DNA from: Alloalcanivorax marinus
Lineage (GTDB): Bacteria; Pseudomonadota; Gammaproteobacteria; Pseudomonadales; Alcanivoracaceae
Direction of reading: 5' to 3'
Length of the DNA stretch: 64,000 bases
Assembly (NCBI RefSeq): GCF_016906305.1
Contig: NZ_JADDOL010000001.1
Span: forward strand, 62,001 to 126,000
This document shows, piece after piece, positions 34,373 through 43,217 of the stretch; position 1 is the stretch's first letter; each line of letters opens with the position of its first letter. The notes beneath the pieces were generated by a model. It worked only from the letters and a program-made list of their open reading frames with translations. It was not told the DNA's origin and searched no databases. Position numbers and translations under genes: made by a program.

Positions 34373-35020
34373 CTATTTGCTCTCTTTCGCCACCAGATAA
34401 TCGATGACGTCGAACATTTCCGCGTTGCTCTTCAGGCCTTCGCGCAGCACCAGATACTTGCCATTGACCACGAAGGAGGGCACGCCGCGAATTTCGTAAT
34501 CGCGGGCCAGGGCGTCACCCTGGCGCAGCTTGGTGGACACCCCGAAGGAGCCGTACAGCTGATTGAATTCGTCCTTGTCGACCCCGAACTTGGCGAAGAA
34601 ATCCGCCAGCGCGGTGGGGGTGAACAACGGTTCCCGGTGCTTGTGGATGGCGTCGAAGATCGGCTGGTGCACCTCGCCCACCATGTCCAGCACCTCGGCC
34701 ACGTAGTAGGCCCGGGCCAGCGGCTCGGCGTTGCGCAGGAAGGTCACCGGGGTACGCACGTAGTCCACGTTGTCCGGCTTGTTCTCCAGCCAGTCGTCCA
34801 CCAGCGGTTCCAGGGCATAGCAATGGGGGCAGATGTAGGAGAAGAACTCCCGCACTTCCACCTTGCCGGGCGCGGCCACGTTGCCCTGGGTGTCGAGTAC
34901 CTTGTAATGGGTCCCTTCCGCATAGCGTGCGTGATCCCCACCGGCTTCCGCCGCCACGGACGTACCGGCCAGGCCCAGCCCCACCAGCAGCGCCATTGCC
35001 GTCATCAGCTTACGCAACAT
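34373..35020 (-). CDS. dsbA: Thiol:disulfide interchange protein DsbA
   Basis: A 215-residue periplasmic oxidase. Signal peptide with cleavage predicted after the Ala-Ala near residue 24; active site C64-P-H-C67 inside F-S-Y-I-C-P-H-C-Y; cis-Pro loop G-V-P-S-F near the C-terminus. It inserts disulfides into exported proteins. The ATG at 35020 has AAGGAG 6 bases before. It sits next to the c4, c5 and engB genes as in Pseudomonas. Confidence 0.95.
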   Translation of the reverse strand: MLRKLMTAMALLVGLGLAGTSVAAEAGGDHARYAEGTHYKVLDTQGNVAAPGKVEVREFFSYICPHCYALEPLVDDWLENKPDNVDYVRTPVTFLRNAEPLARAYYVAEVLDMVGEVHQPIFDAIHKHREPLFTPTALADFFAKFGVDKDEFNQLYGSFGVSTKLRQGDALARDYEIRGVPSFVVNGKYLVLREGLKSNAEMFDVIDYLVAKESK

Positions 35021-35152
35021 GAAATTCTCCTTGTTGTCCACTTGGTCCACTCTGTGACCGCGCGGGGCGGCAAACGCTCCCGGCGGCACGATCTTTCATT
35101 ATGACGTCATAGCCGGGCTTTTGCCCACGCCGGCTTTTCGTAAAAATCGTGC

Positions 35153-35180
35153 AAAAAAAAGGCAGCCAGAGGCTGCCTTT
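35153..35180 (-). terminator. Terminator between cytochrome c4 and dsbA
   Basis: GGCAGCC and GGCTGCC form a stem with an AGA loop; on the minus strand it is followed by eight T. It ends the cytochrome c4 transcript, 20 bases after its stop. Confidence 0.88.
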
Positions 35181-35201
35181 CTTTGATCGGGCGATGGGCG
35201 C

Positions 35202-35855
35202 TTACTCCGCCGCGGCCTGATCCTCGGACAGGCCGGCCACGAAGCTGGCCACGGCCTTGATCTGAGCGTCGCTCATCTTGCCGGCCACGGTGCGCATCAT
35301 GGCCTGGGGATCGTTGTCGCGCTTGGCCATGTCGCCGATGGACTCGTTGCCGGCGGCGCGGAACGCCTTCAGCTGCGCTTCCACATAGTCGGCGTGCTGA
35401 CCGGCCAGGGCCGGGAAGCCGGCGGCGTCGACGCCCTGACCCGCCGGGCCGTGACAGCCGGAGCAGGCCGGGATGCCGTTGCTCACATCACCGCCCCGGT
35501 AGAGGCGCTCGCCCTGCTCCACCCAGTCGGGGCTGGCCTGACCGGTGGTGATTTCCTGCCCGGCGAAGTAAGCCGCCAGATCCTGCATGTCCTGATCGCT
35601 CAGGCCGGCCGCCTGGGCCTGCATGATGGCGTTTTCGCGGGCGCCGGACTTGAAGGCGTGGAGCTGCTCCACCAGGTATTTCTCACCCTGACCCGCCAGG
35701 CTCGGGTACATGCCGGACGGAGAGTTGCCGTCGGGGCCGTGGCAGGCGGCGCAGGGCTGGGATTTTTCCTTGCCGGCTTCCGGATTACCCTGGGCCAGCG
35801 ACAAGGGAGCGACCGCCAGGGCGGTCAGCAGCACGATCAGCTTGAAACACTTCAT
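35202..35855 (-). CDS. Di-haem cytochrome c4
   Basis: A 217-residue exported protein with two haem c motifs, C-A-A-C-H at 35-39 and C-S-G-C-H at 131-135, in two homologous lobes. Signal peptide cleavage near residue 21-22 (S-L-A-Q). Family members donate electrons to terminal oxidases from the periplasm. It is encoded with cytochrome c5 24 bases upstream. Confidence 0.94.
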   Translation of the reverse strand: MKCFKLIVLLTALAVAPLSLAQGNPEAGKEKSQPCAACHGPDGNSPSGMYPSLAGQGEKYLVEQLHAFKSGARENAIMQAQAAGLSDQDMQDLAAYFAGQEITTGQASPDWVEQGERLYRGGDVSNGIPACSGCHGPAGQGVDAAGFPALAGQHADYVEAQLKAFRAAGNESIGDMAKRDNDPQAMMRTVAGKMSDAQIKAVASFVAGLSEDQAAAE

Positions 35856-35879
35856 GGCCTTTCCTTCAAAAACAGCGAC

Positions 35880-36176
35880 TTACTTCGACATGTATTCGAT
35901 GAGAGCGCGGTATTCTTCGTCGGAGCAGTCCCCGCACATGCCGCCCGGCGGCATCGCGTTGTAGCCCTCTTTGACATGCTTGACCAGGGTGTCCATGCCT
36001 TTTTCGAGGCGCGGTTTCCAGGCGGCCTGGTCACCGGTCTTGGGCGCGCCGGCGGCACCGCTGGAGTGGCAGTAGGTACAACTTTGATCGTACCGTTCCT
36101 TGACGGCGTCGGCCTGGACGCCGGAGGTCAGGCTCAAGGTAAACACCAGGGCAAGCCCTGCGATCAGACCTTTCAT
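35880..36176 (-). CDS. Mono-haem cytochrome c5
   Basis: A 98-residue periplasmic cytochrome. Signal ends about residue 22 (V-Q-A-D). Haem motif C-T-Y-C-H at 33-37; the likely Met ligand is in A-M-P-P-G-G-M; the extra C-G-D-C pair is typical of c5-type proteins. The ATG at 36176 follows GGGAGAT. A good sigma-70 promoter precedes it, so it probably heads the c5-c4 operon. Confidence 0.92.
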   Translation of the reverse strand: MKGLIAGLALVFTLSLTSGVQADAVKERYDQSCTYCHSSGAAGAPKTGDQAAWKPRLEKGMDTLVKHVKEGYNAMPPGGMCGDCSDEEYRALIEYMSK

Positions 36177-36272
36177 GCGGTATCTCCCCGTGGAGCTGGC
36201 GACATGCTGGCTTTTATTCTGCATTGAGTTGCTGTAGAACGTCCGCCACGCGGCGAACGCGCGACGGCGCGC

Positions 36273-36301
36273 ATTATATACTAGAGGTCCGCTCCCGTCA
36301 T
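36273..36301 (-). promoter_or_regulatory. Sigma-70-like promoter for the cytochrome c5-c4 operon
   Basis: On the minus strand ATGACG (-35, four of six matches) and TATAAT (-10, perfect) are 17 bases apart, about 97 bases upstream of the cytochrome c5 start. Confidence 0.7.
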
Positions 36302-36355
36302 ATGCCTTATTAAGGGTGCGGGTTTTCCGCCCTCCCGGACCACAGCGAGACCATC

Positions 36356-36991
36356 ATGCCCCAGGATCCCACCCAGCGCCTGCTGCACCAGGCCCACTTT
36401 CTGAAAAGCGCCCAGACCGTGGAGCAATGCCCGCCGGACGAGGGGTTCGAGGTGGCTTTCGCCGGGCGCTCCAACGCCGGCAAGTCCAGCGCCATCAACC
36501 GGCTCACCGGCCAGCGCGCCCTGGCGCGCACCTCCAAGACCCCGGGACGCACCCAGCTGCTCAACTTCTTTGAGCTGGACGAACAGCGCCGTCTGGTGGA
36601 CCTGCCCGGTTACGGTTACGCCAAGGTGGACAAGCAGACCCGCATGCAGTGGCAGCGTCACCTGGACGACTACCTGGCCCGCCGCCGCTGCCTCACGGGG
36701 CTGGTGCTGCTGATGGACATCCGCCACCCGCTCAAGGACTTCGACCGGCTGATCCTGGACTGGTCCGCCCAGGCCGGCATGCCCCTGCATCTGCTGATCA
36801 CCAAGGCGGACAAGCTCAAGTTCGGGGCCGCCAAAAGCACCTTGCTGCAGATCCGGAAAACCCTGAAGGACCACCCGGCACCGCTCACCGCCCAGTTGTT
36901 CTCCGCCACCGCCGGCACCGGCTGCGACGAAGCCTGGGCCCGCCTGGGCGACTGGCTGCGGGTCCCGCCGGACGAAAAACCGTCCGCCTGA
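36356..36991 (+). CDS. engB: Ribosome biogenesis GTPase EngB/YihA
   Basis: A 211-residue small GTPase of the EngB family. G1 G-R-S-N-A-G-K-S (42-49), G2-like T-P-G-R-T-Q, G3 D-L-P-G-Y-G-Y-A, G4 T-K-A-D-K are all present. It is an essential late large-subunit assembly factor in many bacteria. It is divergent from the c5/c4 genes, as in Pseudomonas, but polA is not on its other side here. Confidence 0.94.
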   Translation: MPQDPTQRLLHQAHFLKSAQTVEQCPPDEGFEVAFAGRSNAGKSSAINRLTGQRALARTSKTPGRTQLLNFFELDEQRRLVDLPGYGYAKVDKQTRMQWQRHLDDYLARRRCLTGLVLLMDIRHPLKDFDRLILDWSAQAGMPLHLLITKADKLKFGAAKSTLLQIRKTLKDHPAPLTAQLFSATAGTGCDEAWARLGDWLRVPPDEKPSA

Positions 36992-37215
36992 CCCGTTCTG
37001 TCACACGTTCGACGTTTTTCGGCACTACATTGATGCCCGTCAACGCGCCTCCGCATCGAGGCGCGATAATGCAAGTCTTTGATTTAACGTCGCTTTTCGT
37101 TGTTCCAAGCGTTATTGCGCGGCATTGGCCGATAACGGCACAGCCTTTGCACCATTGGTGTTGGAAGGAAAGGGGAAAAGCCCGGCCCGGAGCCGGCGCC
37201 TGCTTTTCAGCAGGC

Positions 37216-37268
37216 AAAAAAAATCCCTGGCAGCAAGTGGGGGGAAGGGAACGACTGCGCTGCCAGGG
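37216..37268 (-). terminator. Terminator hairpin of the predicted sRNA
   Basis: A 10-bp perfect stem (CCCTGGCAGC/GCTGCCAGGG, 37225-37234 with 37259-37268) with a 24-base loop is followed on the minus strand by A and eight T. Confidence 0.75.
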
Positions 37269-37366
37269 AGGCTTGCCGCCCCGGCCTCCTGGGGGAGAGG
37301 CCGGGGTGTCCAGAAGCTACGAACCGGTGAGGGTACTGGGGGATCGGGGGTACCGGTCCGTAGCCA
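37216..37366 (-). ncRNA. Predicted small regulatory RNA beside engB
   Basis: Minus-strand transcript of about 150 nt. Promoter: GGAAACTT (37394-37401), 17-base spacer, TCCTAA (37371-37376), close to an extracytoplasmic sigma E/AlgU promoter. The transcript would begin with a 13-bp stem (GCTACGGACCGGT with ACCGGTTCGTAGC, one G-U pair; 37316-37364) exposing CCCCC runs in its loop. A second hairpin (37279-37306, 10 bp) and a terminator hairpin (37225-37268, 10 bp, C/U-rich loop) ending in eight T follow. C-rich loops suit pairing with ribosome sites. Its place next to engB corresponds to that of enteric Spot 42 and Pseudomonas ErsA, but homology is not shown. Confidence 0.65.
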
Positions 37367-37370
37367 TTAG

Positions 37371-37401
37371 TTAGGACTGGCCGCCATTCAAAAAAGTTTC
37401 C
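37371..37401 (-). promoter_or_regulatory. ECF sigma (sigma E/AlgU)-like promoter of the predicted sRNA
   Basis: Minus-strand GGAAACTT and TCCTAA separated by 17 bases resemble the sigma E/AlgU pattern GGAACTT-N16/17-TCTrA. The predicted start of RNA coincides with the first base pair of the 5' hairpin. Confidence 0.55.
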
Positions 37402-37511
37402 GGGCGGTTCGACCTTTTACAAATTTAATCTTTCCCTGCAATTTACGCCTCGGCGCGCGCCCGCGCCATCCTCACCGTACCGCCGGCTCGGACGGCGGTC
37501 TCCTTGTTGCC

Positions 37512-37844
37512 TTACTGTTTCCAGGGCCGCCCGCGGGTGTCCTCGCGGCGACGCAGCTGCCGGTGCATGGCCGCCTTGGCCAGCATGTGCGCGGACACCG
37601 GCGCGGTGATGAACAGAAACAGCACGATCAACAGTTCCTGGAGCCGCAGGGACTGCTCCTGCCAGGAAAAGAACAGCAGCGAGGCGAAGATGGTGCCACC
37701 CACGCCCAGGGTCGACGCCTTGGTGGGGCCGTGCAGCCGCAGATAGAAGTCGGGCAACCGCGCCAGCCCGAACGAGCCCACCAGGGCGAACACGCCGCCC
37801 ACCAGAATGGCGGCGCTGACCAGAAACTCAACCAGAGTGTCCAT
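37512..37844 (-). CDS. mnhG: Mrp antiporter subunit G
   Basis: A 110-residue, three-helix protein of the MnhG/PhaG family; F-A-L-V-G-S-F-G-L-A-R-L-P-D-F-Y-x-R-L-H is its signature. It is the last subunit of the Mrp Na+(K+)/H+ antiporter. Start ATG 37844 with GGAGGAG upstream. The gene is 13 bases after mnhF. Confidence 0.92.
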   Translation of the reverse strand: MDTLVEFLVSAAILVGGVFALVGSFGLARLPDFYLRLHGPTKASTLGVGGTIFASLLFFSWQEQSLRLQELLIVLFLFITAPVSAHMLAKAAMHRQLRRREDTRGRPWKQ

Positions 37845-37857
37845 AATCTCCTCCCGC

Positions 37858-38127
37858 CTACTCGATGATGTCGCCACGGGTCATGTATTTGGCCACCGCC
37901 ACGGTGCTGACGAAGCCGATCAGGGCGATCAGCATGCCCGCCTCGAAATACAGCTTGCTGTTGTTGGCGATGCCGTACAGAACGATCAGGGCGATGGCGT
38001 TGATGTACATGGTGTCCAGCGCCAGGGCCCGGTCCGGCAGGGTGGGGCCGCGCAGCAGCCGGTACAGATTGAGCACCAGGGCCACCACGATCAGGCCGAA
38101 GCCGATGGGCAGAGCGATCTCTAGCAT
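37858..38127 (-). CDS. mnhF: Mrp antiporter subunit F
   Basis: An 89-residue, three-helix MnhF/PhaF subunit: R-G-P-T-L-P-D-R-A-L-A-L-D-T-M in the first loop is the conserved core. It overlaps mnhE by 7 bases and has AAGGAG before its ATG. Confidence 0.92.
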   Translation of the reverse strand: MLEIALPIGFGLIVVALVLNLYRLLRGPTLPDRALALDTMYINAIALIVLYGIANNSKLYFEAGMLIALIGFVSTVAVAKYMTRGDIIE

Positions 38128-38606
38128 TCGAAAATCTCCTTCAGTGGCCGCTCGTAGCGCTGCTTGATCTGCGCCACCAGCTCCGCTTCGTCGTCCATGT
38201 CCAGAGCATGAATGAGCAGCGTGCGGCGGTCCTCGCTGACGTCGGCGCTGACCGTGCCCGGCGTCAGGGAAATGGTGCTGGCCAGCAAGGTGATGGCGAA
38301 GTCGTCCTCCAGCTCCAGCGGCAGTTCCACGAACGCGGGCCTCAGCTTGCGCGGTGAGCCCAGGATCAGCCGCGCCACCGCCAGATTGGCGGTGAGGATG
38401 TCCCAGTGCACCACCAGCACAAACCGCACCAGCTTGGGAAAATTACGCAGGTGCGGCACGTTCGGCCAGAACGGCCGGGTGCCCAGCGGCAGCACCACCG
38501 CCAGCATCAGCCCCAGCAGCCCGTGGCCCCAGGAAAAACCGTTCAACAGCAGCCAGGTAAGCCACAAAAACAGGCTCAGCAACGGAAACGGCAACAGTTT
38601 TCTCAT
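38121..38606 (-). CDS. mnhE: Mrp antiporter subunit E
   Basis: A 161-residue subunit with two N-terminal helices and a cytoplasmic domain; the I-S-L-T-P-G-T-V motif (about 112-119) is diagnostic of MnhE. The start forms ATGA with mnhD's stop. The much longer frame read to 39830 is a shadow over mnhD. Confidence 0.92.
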   Translation of the reverse strand: MRKLLPFPLLSLFLWLTWLLLNGFSWGHGLLGLMLAVVLPLGTRPFWPNVPHLRNFPKLVRFVLVVHWDILTANLAVARLILGSPRKLRPAFVELPLELEDDFAITLLASTISLTPGTVSADVSEDRRTLLIHALDMDDEAELVAQIKQRYERPLKEIFEC

Positions 38607-40084
38607 GCCCCACCTCCCAGCACCGCGTCGATATAAAGCTGCGGCTGGGCCCATTGCGCCGCCACCGCCACGGTGGCTTCCAGCACCGGTTCCGCCCAGA
38701 TCGCCAGCGCCGGCGCGGCGGCCAGCAACAGCACCGTGGCCAGCAGCCGGGGCCGGTCCAGACGCCGCCTGGCGCCGTCGCCGGTGGCCCGCCAGAACAG
38801 GGTGGAGCCGGCCCGGCTCAACCCCACCAGGGCGAGCAGCCCGCCGCCCAGCAGGAACAACCAGTAAAGCGGCGCCGGCACGGTTTGCAGCAAGGCCACC
38901 TTGCCCATGAACCCGGACAACGGGGGCAGCCCGATCACCGCCACCGCGCCGACAAAGAACAGCAGCCCCAGGCCGGCGCGGCCGGTGGGCGCCGGCCCGG
39001 CCACCAGCTGATCGCCAAGCTTGCCACGGCCGCGGGCCACCAGATCGGCGAGCAGGAACAGGCCGCCGCTGACCAGGGTGGTGTGGATCAGGTAGTACAG
39101 CATGGCGCCGAACGACTCCGGCGAGCTCCAGGCCAGCCCGGCCATCAGCGTGCCCACCGACATCACCACCATGTAGGCCACCATCTCGCCCAGGCGCCGG
39201 GCGCCGAGCACGCCGATGGACGCCAGCAGCAGGGTCAGCAGCGCCATGATCCACAGGGCATCGCGGCCCAGGCCGGCCAGGGCGCCCTGTTCGAAGGCGA
39301 GACCATAGACCCGGGCCACCGCGTAGACGCCCACCTTGGTCATGATGGCGAACAGCGCCGCCACCCCGGCGGTGGCGTTGGCGTAGGTGGCCGGCAGCCA
39401 GAAATAGAGGGGGAACAGCGCCGCCTTGAGCCCGAACACCACCCACATCAACAGGCCGGCCACGCGCGCCAGCTCCAGGGCGCCGCCGTCCAGCTGATTC
39501 ACCTTGACCGCGAAGTCCGCCATGTTGAGGGTGCCGGTGGTGCCGTACACCAGCCCCAGGGCCACCAGAAACAGGGCGGAGCCGATCAGGTTGAGCACCA
39601 CGTAATGAATGCCGGCGCGCACCCGCGCCGGGCCCCGGCCGTGCAACGCCAACCCGTAGGAGGCGATCAGCAGCACCTCGAAGAACACGAACAGGTTGAA
39701 CAGATCGCCGGTCAGGAAGGCACCGTTGATGCCCATCAGCTGCAGCTGGAACAGGGCATGGAAATTGGCGCCGCGCTTGTCGTCGGCCCGGCAGGCATAG
39801 AGCAGCGCCGGCACCGCCAGCACCGTGCACAGCAGCACCATCAGGGCGCTGAGTTTATCGAGCACCAGCACGATGCCGAACGGCGCCGCCCAGTCGCCCA
39901 GCCGGTAGACCTGGATCTCGCCGCCGGCGGCCTGCTGGAACAGCGCCCAGGCCACCGGCAGCAGCGCCAGCACCGAGAGCATGCCGGTGAAGCGGCGCAG
40001 CGGCTGGCGCTCGCGCACTTCCAGCAGCAGCAACATGCCGGCGAAGGCGGGAATCAGAATCGGCGCGATAATCAGATGTTCCAT
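38603..40084 (-). CDS. mnhD: Mrp antiporter subunit D (NuoN/M-like)
   Basis: A 493-residue protein with about 14 helices, homologous to the proton-channel subunits of complex I. L-F-N-L-F-V-F-F-E-V-L-L (with the key TM5 Glu) and the I-M-T-K-V-G-V-Y-A segment (TM7 Lys) are present. It transports H+ against Na+ with MnhA. TGATG overlap with mnhC. Confidence 0.93.
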   Translation of the reverse strand: MEHLIIAPILIPAFAGMLLLLEVRERQPLRRFTGMLSVLALLPVAWALFQQAAGGEIQVYRLGDWAAPFGIVLVLDKLSALMVLLCTVLAVPALLYACRADDKRGANFHALFQLQLMGINGAFLTGDLFNLFVFFEVLLIASYGLALHGRGPARVRAGIHYVVLNLIGSALFLVALGLVYGTTGTLNMADFAVKVNQLDGGALELARVAGLLMWVVFGLKAALFPLYFWLPATYANATAGVAALFAIMTKVGVYAVARVYGLAFEQGALAGLGRDALWIMALLTLLLASIGVLGARRLGEMVAYMVVMSVGTLMAGLAWSSPESFGAMLYYLIHTTLVSGGLFLLADLVARGRGKLGDQLVAGPAPTGRAGLGLLFFVGAVAVIGLPPLSGFMGKVALLQTVPAPLYWLFLLGGGLLALVGLSRAGSTLFWRATGDGARRRLDRPRLLATVLLLAAAPALAIWAEPVLEATVAVAAQWAQPQLYIDAVLGGGA

Positions 40085-40419
40085 CAGGCCTCCCCTCCGT
40101 CATCCCGCTTGCCGTCCACATGGTCGGTGCCGGTTTCGCCCTGCCCGCGCAGGGCCAGCACCACCAGGAAAGCGGTCATGGCGAAGCCGATGACGATGGC
40201 GGTCAGCACCAGCGCCTGGGGCAGTGGGTCGGTGGACGGCCCCGCGCCGACGATGGGGGGCTGGTCCAGGGCCAGCCGGCCGGAAATAAACACGAACAGA
40301 TTGACCCCGTAACTGAGCAGGGTGATGCCCAGAATCACCGGGAAGGTGCGCGCGCGCAGCACCAGATAAACGCCGGTGCCCACCAGCACCGCGATCATGA
40401 CGGCGACCATGGCTTCCAT
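40084..40419 (-). CDS. mnhC: Mrp antiporter subunit C (NuoK-like)
   Basis: A 111-residue, three-helix subunit resembling NuoK. The G-I-T-L-L-S-Y-G-V-N-L-F-V segment and a second helix with A-L-V-L-T-A-I-V-I are typical of MnhC. One-base overlaps (TGATG) with both neighbours. Confidence 0.93.
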   Translation of the reverse strand: MEAMVAVMIAVLVGTGVYLVLRARTFPVILGITLLSYGVNLFVFISGRLALDQPPIVGAGPSTDPLPQALVLTAIVIGFAMTAFLVVLALRGQGETGTDHVDGKRDDGGEA

Positions 40420-43217
40420 CAGGCACCCTCCTTCGCTTTGTCGTCCAGCAGGGACAGCTTGCCCAGATTGGCCAGCATCAGCAGGGTGGCGCCGACCACG
40501 GTGAGGAACACGCCGGTGTCGAACAGCAGCGCGCTGGCGACCTCGAATTTGCCCACCAGCGGCCAGTGCAGATAGTCGAAGGTGCTGGTCAGGAACGGAT
40601 GGCCGAAGAACCAGGAGGCCAGGCCGGTCACGCCGGCCAGCAGCAGCCCCACCGCCACCACCGGGTGGTAATCACCGGGCATGCGCCGGTGCACCCAGGC
40701 CACCCCGGACGCCACGTACTGCAGCAACAGCGCCACCGAGGTGATCAACCCGGCGATGAAGCCGCCGCCGGGCAGATTGTGCCCGCGCAGGAAGATGTAC
40801 ACCGAGATCAGCAGCGCCAGCGGCAACAACGGCCGCGAAATGGTCACCAGCACCATGGGGTGGACTTCCCGGGCCCAGGGCCGCCCCAGGGAATCGCTGG
40901 GCGCGGAGAGCAGATCCAGGTCGCGCAGCAGGGCGTAGATGCCCATGGCGGCGATGCCCAGCACGGTGATCTCACCAAAGGTGTCGAAGCCACGGAAGTC
41001 GACCAGGATCACATTGACCACATTGGTGCCCCCGCCGCCGGGTTTGGCGTTGTCCAGGAAGTAACCGCTGATCGACTGGAAGTCGCTGGTCATCATGGCG
41101 AAGGCCATCACCCCCACGCCCCCGCCGATGATCACCGACAGCAGCAGGTCACGGAGAATCCGTGGCCAGCCGGACTCCATGCGCGTGCGCACCGGCAGAA
41201 AGTACATGGCCAACATCAGCAGCAACAGGGTGACGATTTCCACCGACAGCTGGGTCAGCGCCAGATCCGGCGCCGACAGCCGCACGAACGCCAGCGACAC
41301 CACCAGGCCGACCACGCTCATGGACATGATCGCGGTCATGCGATGGCGGTGCAGAATGGCGGTGATCAGCGCCGCCACCACCAGCATCACGCCGGCCAGC
41401 AGCGACACGCCGTCCAGCGGCAGCAGGGCGCGCTGACCGTCCAGCACCGCCGGCGACAGATAGACCAGCAACACCAAGGCCACCAGCGTCAGCAGCCAGG
41501 CCGCGTAGCTCTGCAGGGACCCGTTGCGCAGGAAGTTGCTGAGCGCCGCGGCGCCCCCGGCCAGGCCCTGGATACGGCGCTCGAAAATCAGGCTGGCGTT
41601 GATCTCCGGCAGGCGCGCGTACTGCCGGAACAGCCAGTTCCGCGCGCTGTAAACCAGCACGCCGCCGACCAGCGCCACCACGCTCATGATCAACGGCAGA
41701 TTAAAGCCGTGCCAGATCGACAGGTGATAGTCCGGCAGCTCGCCGCCCAGGGTGGCCGCCGCCGCCACCGCCAGCAGCCCGGACACGGTGATCGAGGGCA
41801 GCACGCCCACCGCCACGCAAAGGGCCACCAGAATTTCCACCGGCACCTTCATGTAACGCGGCGGCTCATGGGGCGGAAACTTAGGCAGATTGACCGGCTC
41901 GCCGTTGAAGAACACGTCGTGGATGAAACGCGCCGAATAGGCCACCGAGAACACGCCCCCCAAGGTGGCGCCCAGCGGCAGCACCCAGCTCATGGCGCCC
42001 AGCCGACTGGACTCCAGGGTCTCGGCGAAGAACATCTCCTTGGACAGGAAGCCGTTGAGCAGCGGCACCCCGGCCATGGCCGCCGACGCCACCATGGCCA
42101 GCACCGCGGTGTAGGGCATGTACTTCCACAGCCCGTTGATGCGGCGCATGTCGCGGGTGCCGGTCTCGTGATCGATGATGCCGGCGGCCATGAACAGGGA
42201 CGCCTTGAAGGTGGCGTGGTTGATGATGTGGAACACCGCCGCCACCGCCGCCAGCTCGCTGTTGAGGCCGAACAGCAAGGTGATCAGGCCCAGATGGCTG
42301 ATGGTGGAGTAGGCCAACAGCCCCTTCAGGTCGTGCTGGAACAGGGCCACCGCCGCGCCCCACAGCAGGGTGGCCATGCCCGCCAGGGTGACCACGTCGA
42401 ACCACAGATTGGTGCCGGCCAGCATCGGATAGAAGCGCGCCAGCAGGAAGACCCCGGCCTTGACCATGGTGGCGGAATGTAAGTAAGCACTTACGGGCGT
42501 GGGCGCCGCCATGGCATGGGGCAACCAGAAGTGGAACGGGAACTGGGCGCTCTTGGTGAAGACGCCCAGCAGCACCAGCCCCAGAATCAGCGGATACAGC
42601 GCGCTGGCGCGGATCAGATCGCCGCTGGCCAGGGCGTCGCCAAGGGAATAGCTGCCCACGATCTGGCCGATCAGCAGCACCCCGGCAAGCAGCGCCAGCC
42701 CGCCCATGCCGGTGACGGCCAGCGCCATGCGCGCGCCCTTGCGGGCGGCGCTCTGGTGCGACCAGAAGCCGATCAGCAAAAAGGAACTGAGGCTGGTGAG
42801 CTCCCAGAACAGCACCAGCAGCAGCAGATTGTCGCTGGTCACCACGCCCAGCATGGCGCCCATGAACAGAAGCAAAAAGGCGAAGAAGCGGCCCGCTTTC
42901 TCCTTGGCGGACAAGTAGTAGCGGGCGTACAGAATCACCAGCAGCCCGATGCCCAGCACCAGCAGCGCGAACAGCAGCGCCAGGCCGTCCAGCCGGAACG
43001 ACAGGGCCAGCCCCAGGCTCGGCACCCAGGGCAGGGAGGCGTGGACCGTCTGGCCGTCGAACACCTGGCCGGCCGGGGCGATCAGCAACACCAGGGCCAG
43101 GGCCGGCATCAGAGCGGCGCTCAGCGCCAGCACCGTGCGCGACGCGTGCAGGCGCTCGGCCAGGAGGGGCAGTGCCGCGCCGACAAAGGGCAGCAATACC
43201 AGAACAGCGAGAGTCAT
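40419..43217 (-). CDS. mnhA: Mrp antiporter fused subunit A/B
   Basis: A 932-residue fusion. Residues 1-590 are NuoL-like (W-E-L-T-S-L-S-S-F-L with the TM5 Glu, H-S-A-T-M-V-K-A-G-V with the TM7 Lys, N-H-A-T-F-K-A-S-L-F). Residues about 590-780 are the MnhA C-terminal part and the last 140 are MnhB (about 4 helices). The A-B fusion is usual in group 2 Mrp systems (PhaAB). This complex expels Na+ or K+ for H+, supporting pH and salt tolerance. First gene of the operon. The codons around A-Y-L in the H-S-A-T motif (GCT-TAC-TTA) are rare for this genome. Confidence 0.93.
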   Translation of the reverse strand: MTLAVLVLLPFVGAALPLLAERLHASRTVLALSAALMPALALVLLIAPAGQVFDGQTVHASLPWVPSLGLALSFRLDGLALLFALLVLGIGLLVILYARYYLSAKEKAGRFFAFLLLFMGAMLGVVTSDNLLLLVLFWELTSLSSFLLIGFWSHQSAARKGARMALAVTGMGGLALLAGVLLIGQIVGSYSLGDALASGDLIRASALYPLILGLVLLGVFTKSAQFPFHFWLPHAMAAPTPVSAYLHSATMVKAGVFLLARFYPMLAGTNLWFDVVTLAGMATLLWGAAVALFQHDLKGLLAYSTISHLGLITLLFGLNSELAAVAAVFHIINHATFKASLFMAAGIIDHETGTRDMRRINGLWKYMPYTAVLAMVASAAMAGVPLLNGFLSKEMFFAETLESSRLGAMSWVLPLGATLGGVFSVAYSARFIHDVFFNGEPVNLPKFPPHEPPRYMKVPVEILVALCVAVGVLPSITVSGLLAVAAAATLGGELPDYHLSIWHGFNLPLIMSVVALVGGVLVYSARNWLFRQYARLPEINASLIFERRIQGLAGGAAALSNFLRNGSLQSYAAWLLTLVALVLLVYLSPAVLDGQRALLPLDGVSLLAGVMLVVAALITAILHRHRMTAIMSMSVVGLVVSLAFVRLSAPDLALTQLSVEIVTLLLLMLAMYFLPVRTRMESGWPRILRDLLLSVIIGGGVGVMAFAMMTSDFQSISGYFLDNAKPGGGGTNVVNVILVDFRGFDTFGEITVLGIAAMGIYALLRDLDLLSAPSDSLGRPWAREVHPMVLVTISRPLLPLALLISVYIFLRGHNLPGGGFIAGLITSVALLLQYVASGVAWVHRRMPGDYHPVVAVGLLLAGVTGLASWFFGHPFLTSTFDYLHWPLVGKFEVASALLFDTGVFLTVVGATLLMLANLGKLSLLDDKAKEGA

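Larger units (their letters stand above)
36992..37511. other. 520-base intergenic region flanking engB
   Basis: No protein gene is convincing: the frames here are short and lack ribosome sites. The right half encodes the predicted small RNA at 37216-37366. The left half holds a perfect 7-bp hairpin (GCGCCTC/GAGGCGC, 37045-37064) possibly ending engB. A further GC hairpin (ACCGCCG/CGGCGGT, about 37479-37500) follows mnhG. Confidence 0.6.

Noticed and set aside
35101-35110. ATGACGTCAT palindrome upstream of dsbA
   Set aside because: A 10-base palindrome is a common chance event and no repeated copy or promoter spacing supports a function.
37125-37370. Short plus-strand frame of 81 codons in the engB-flanking gap
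   Set aside because: No ribosome site and low-complexity composition; it is antisense to the predicted structured RNA.
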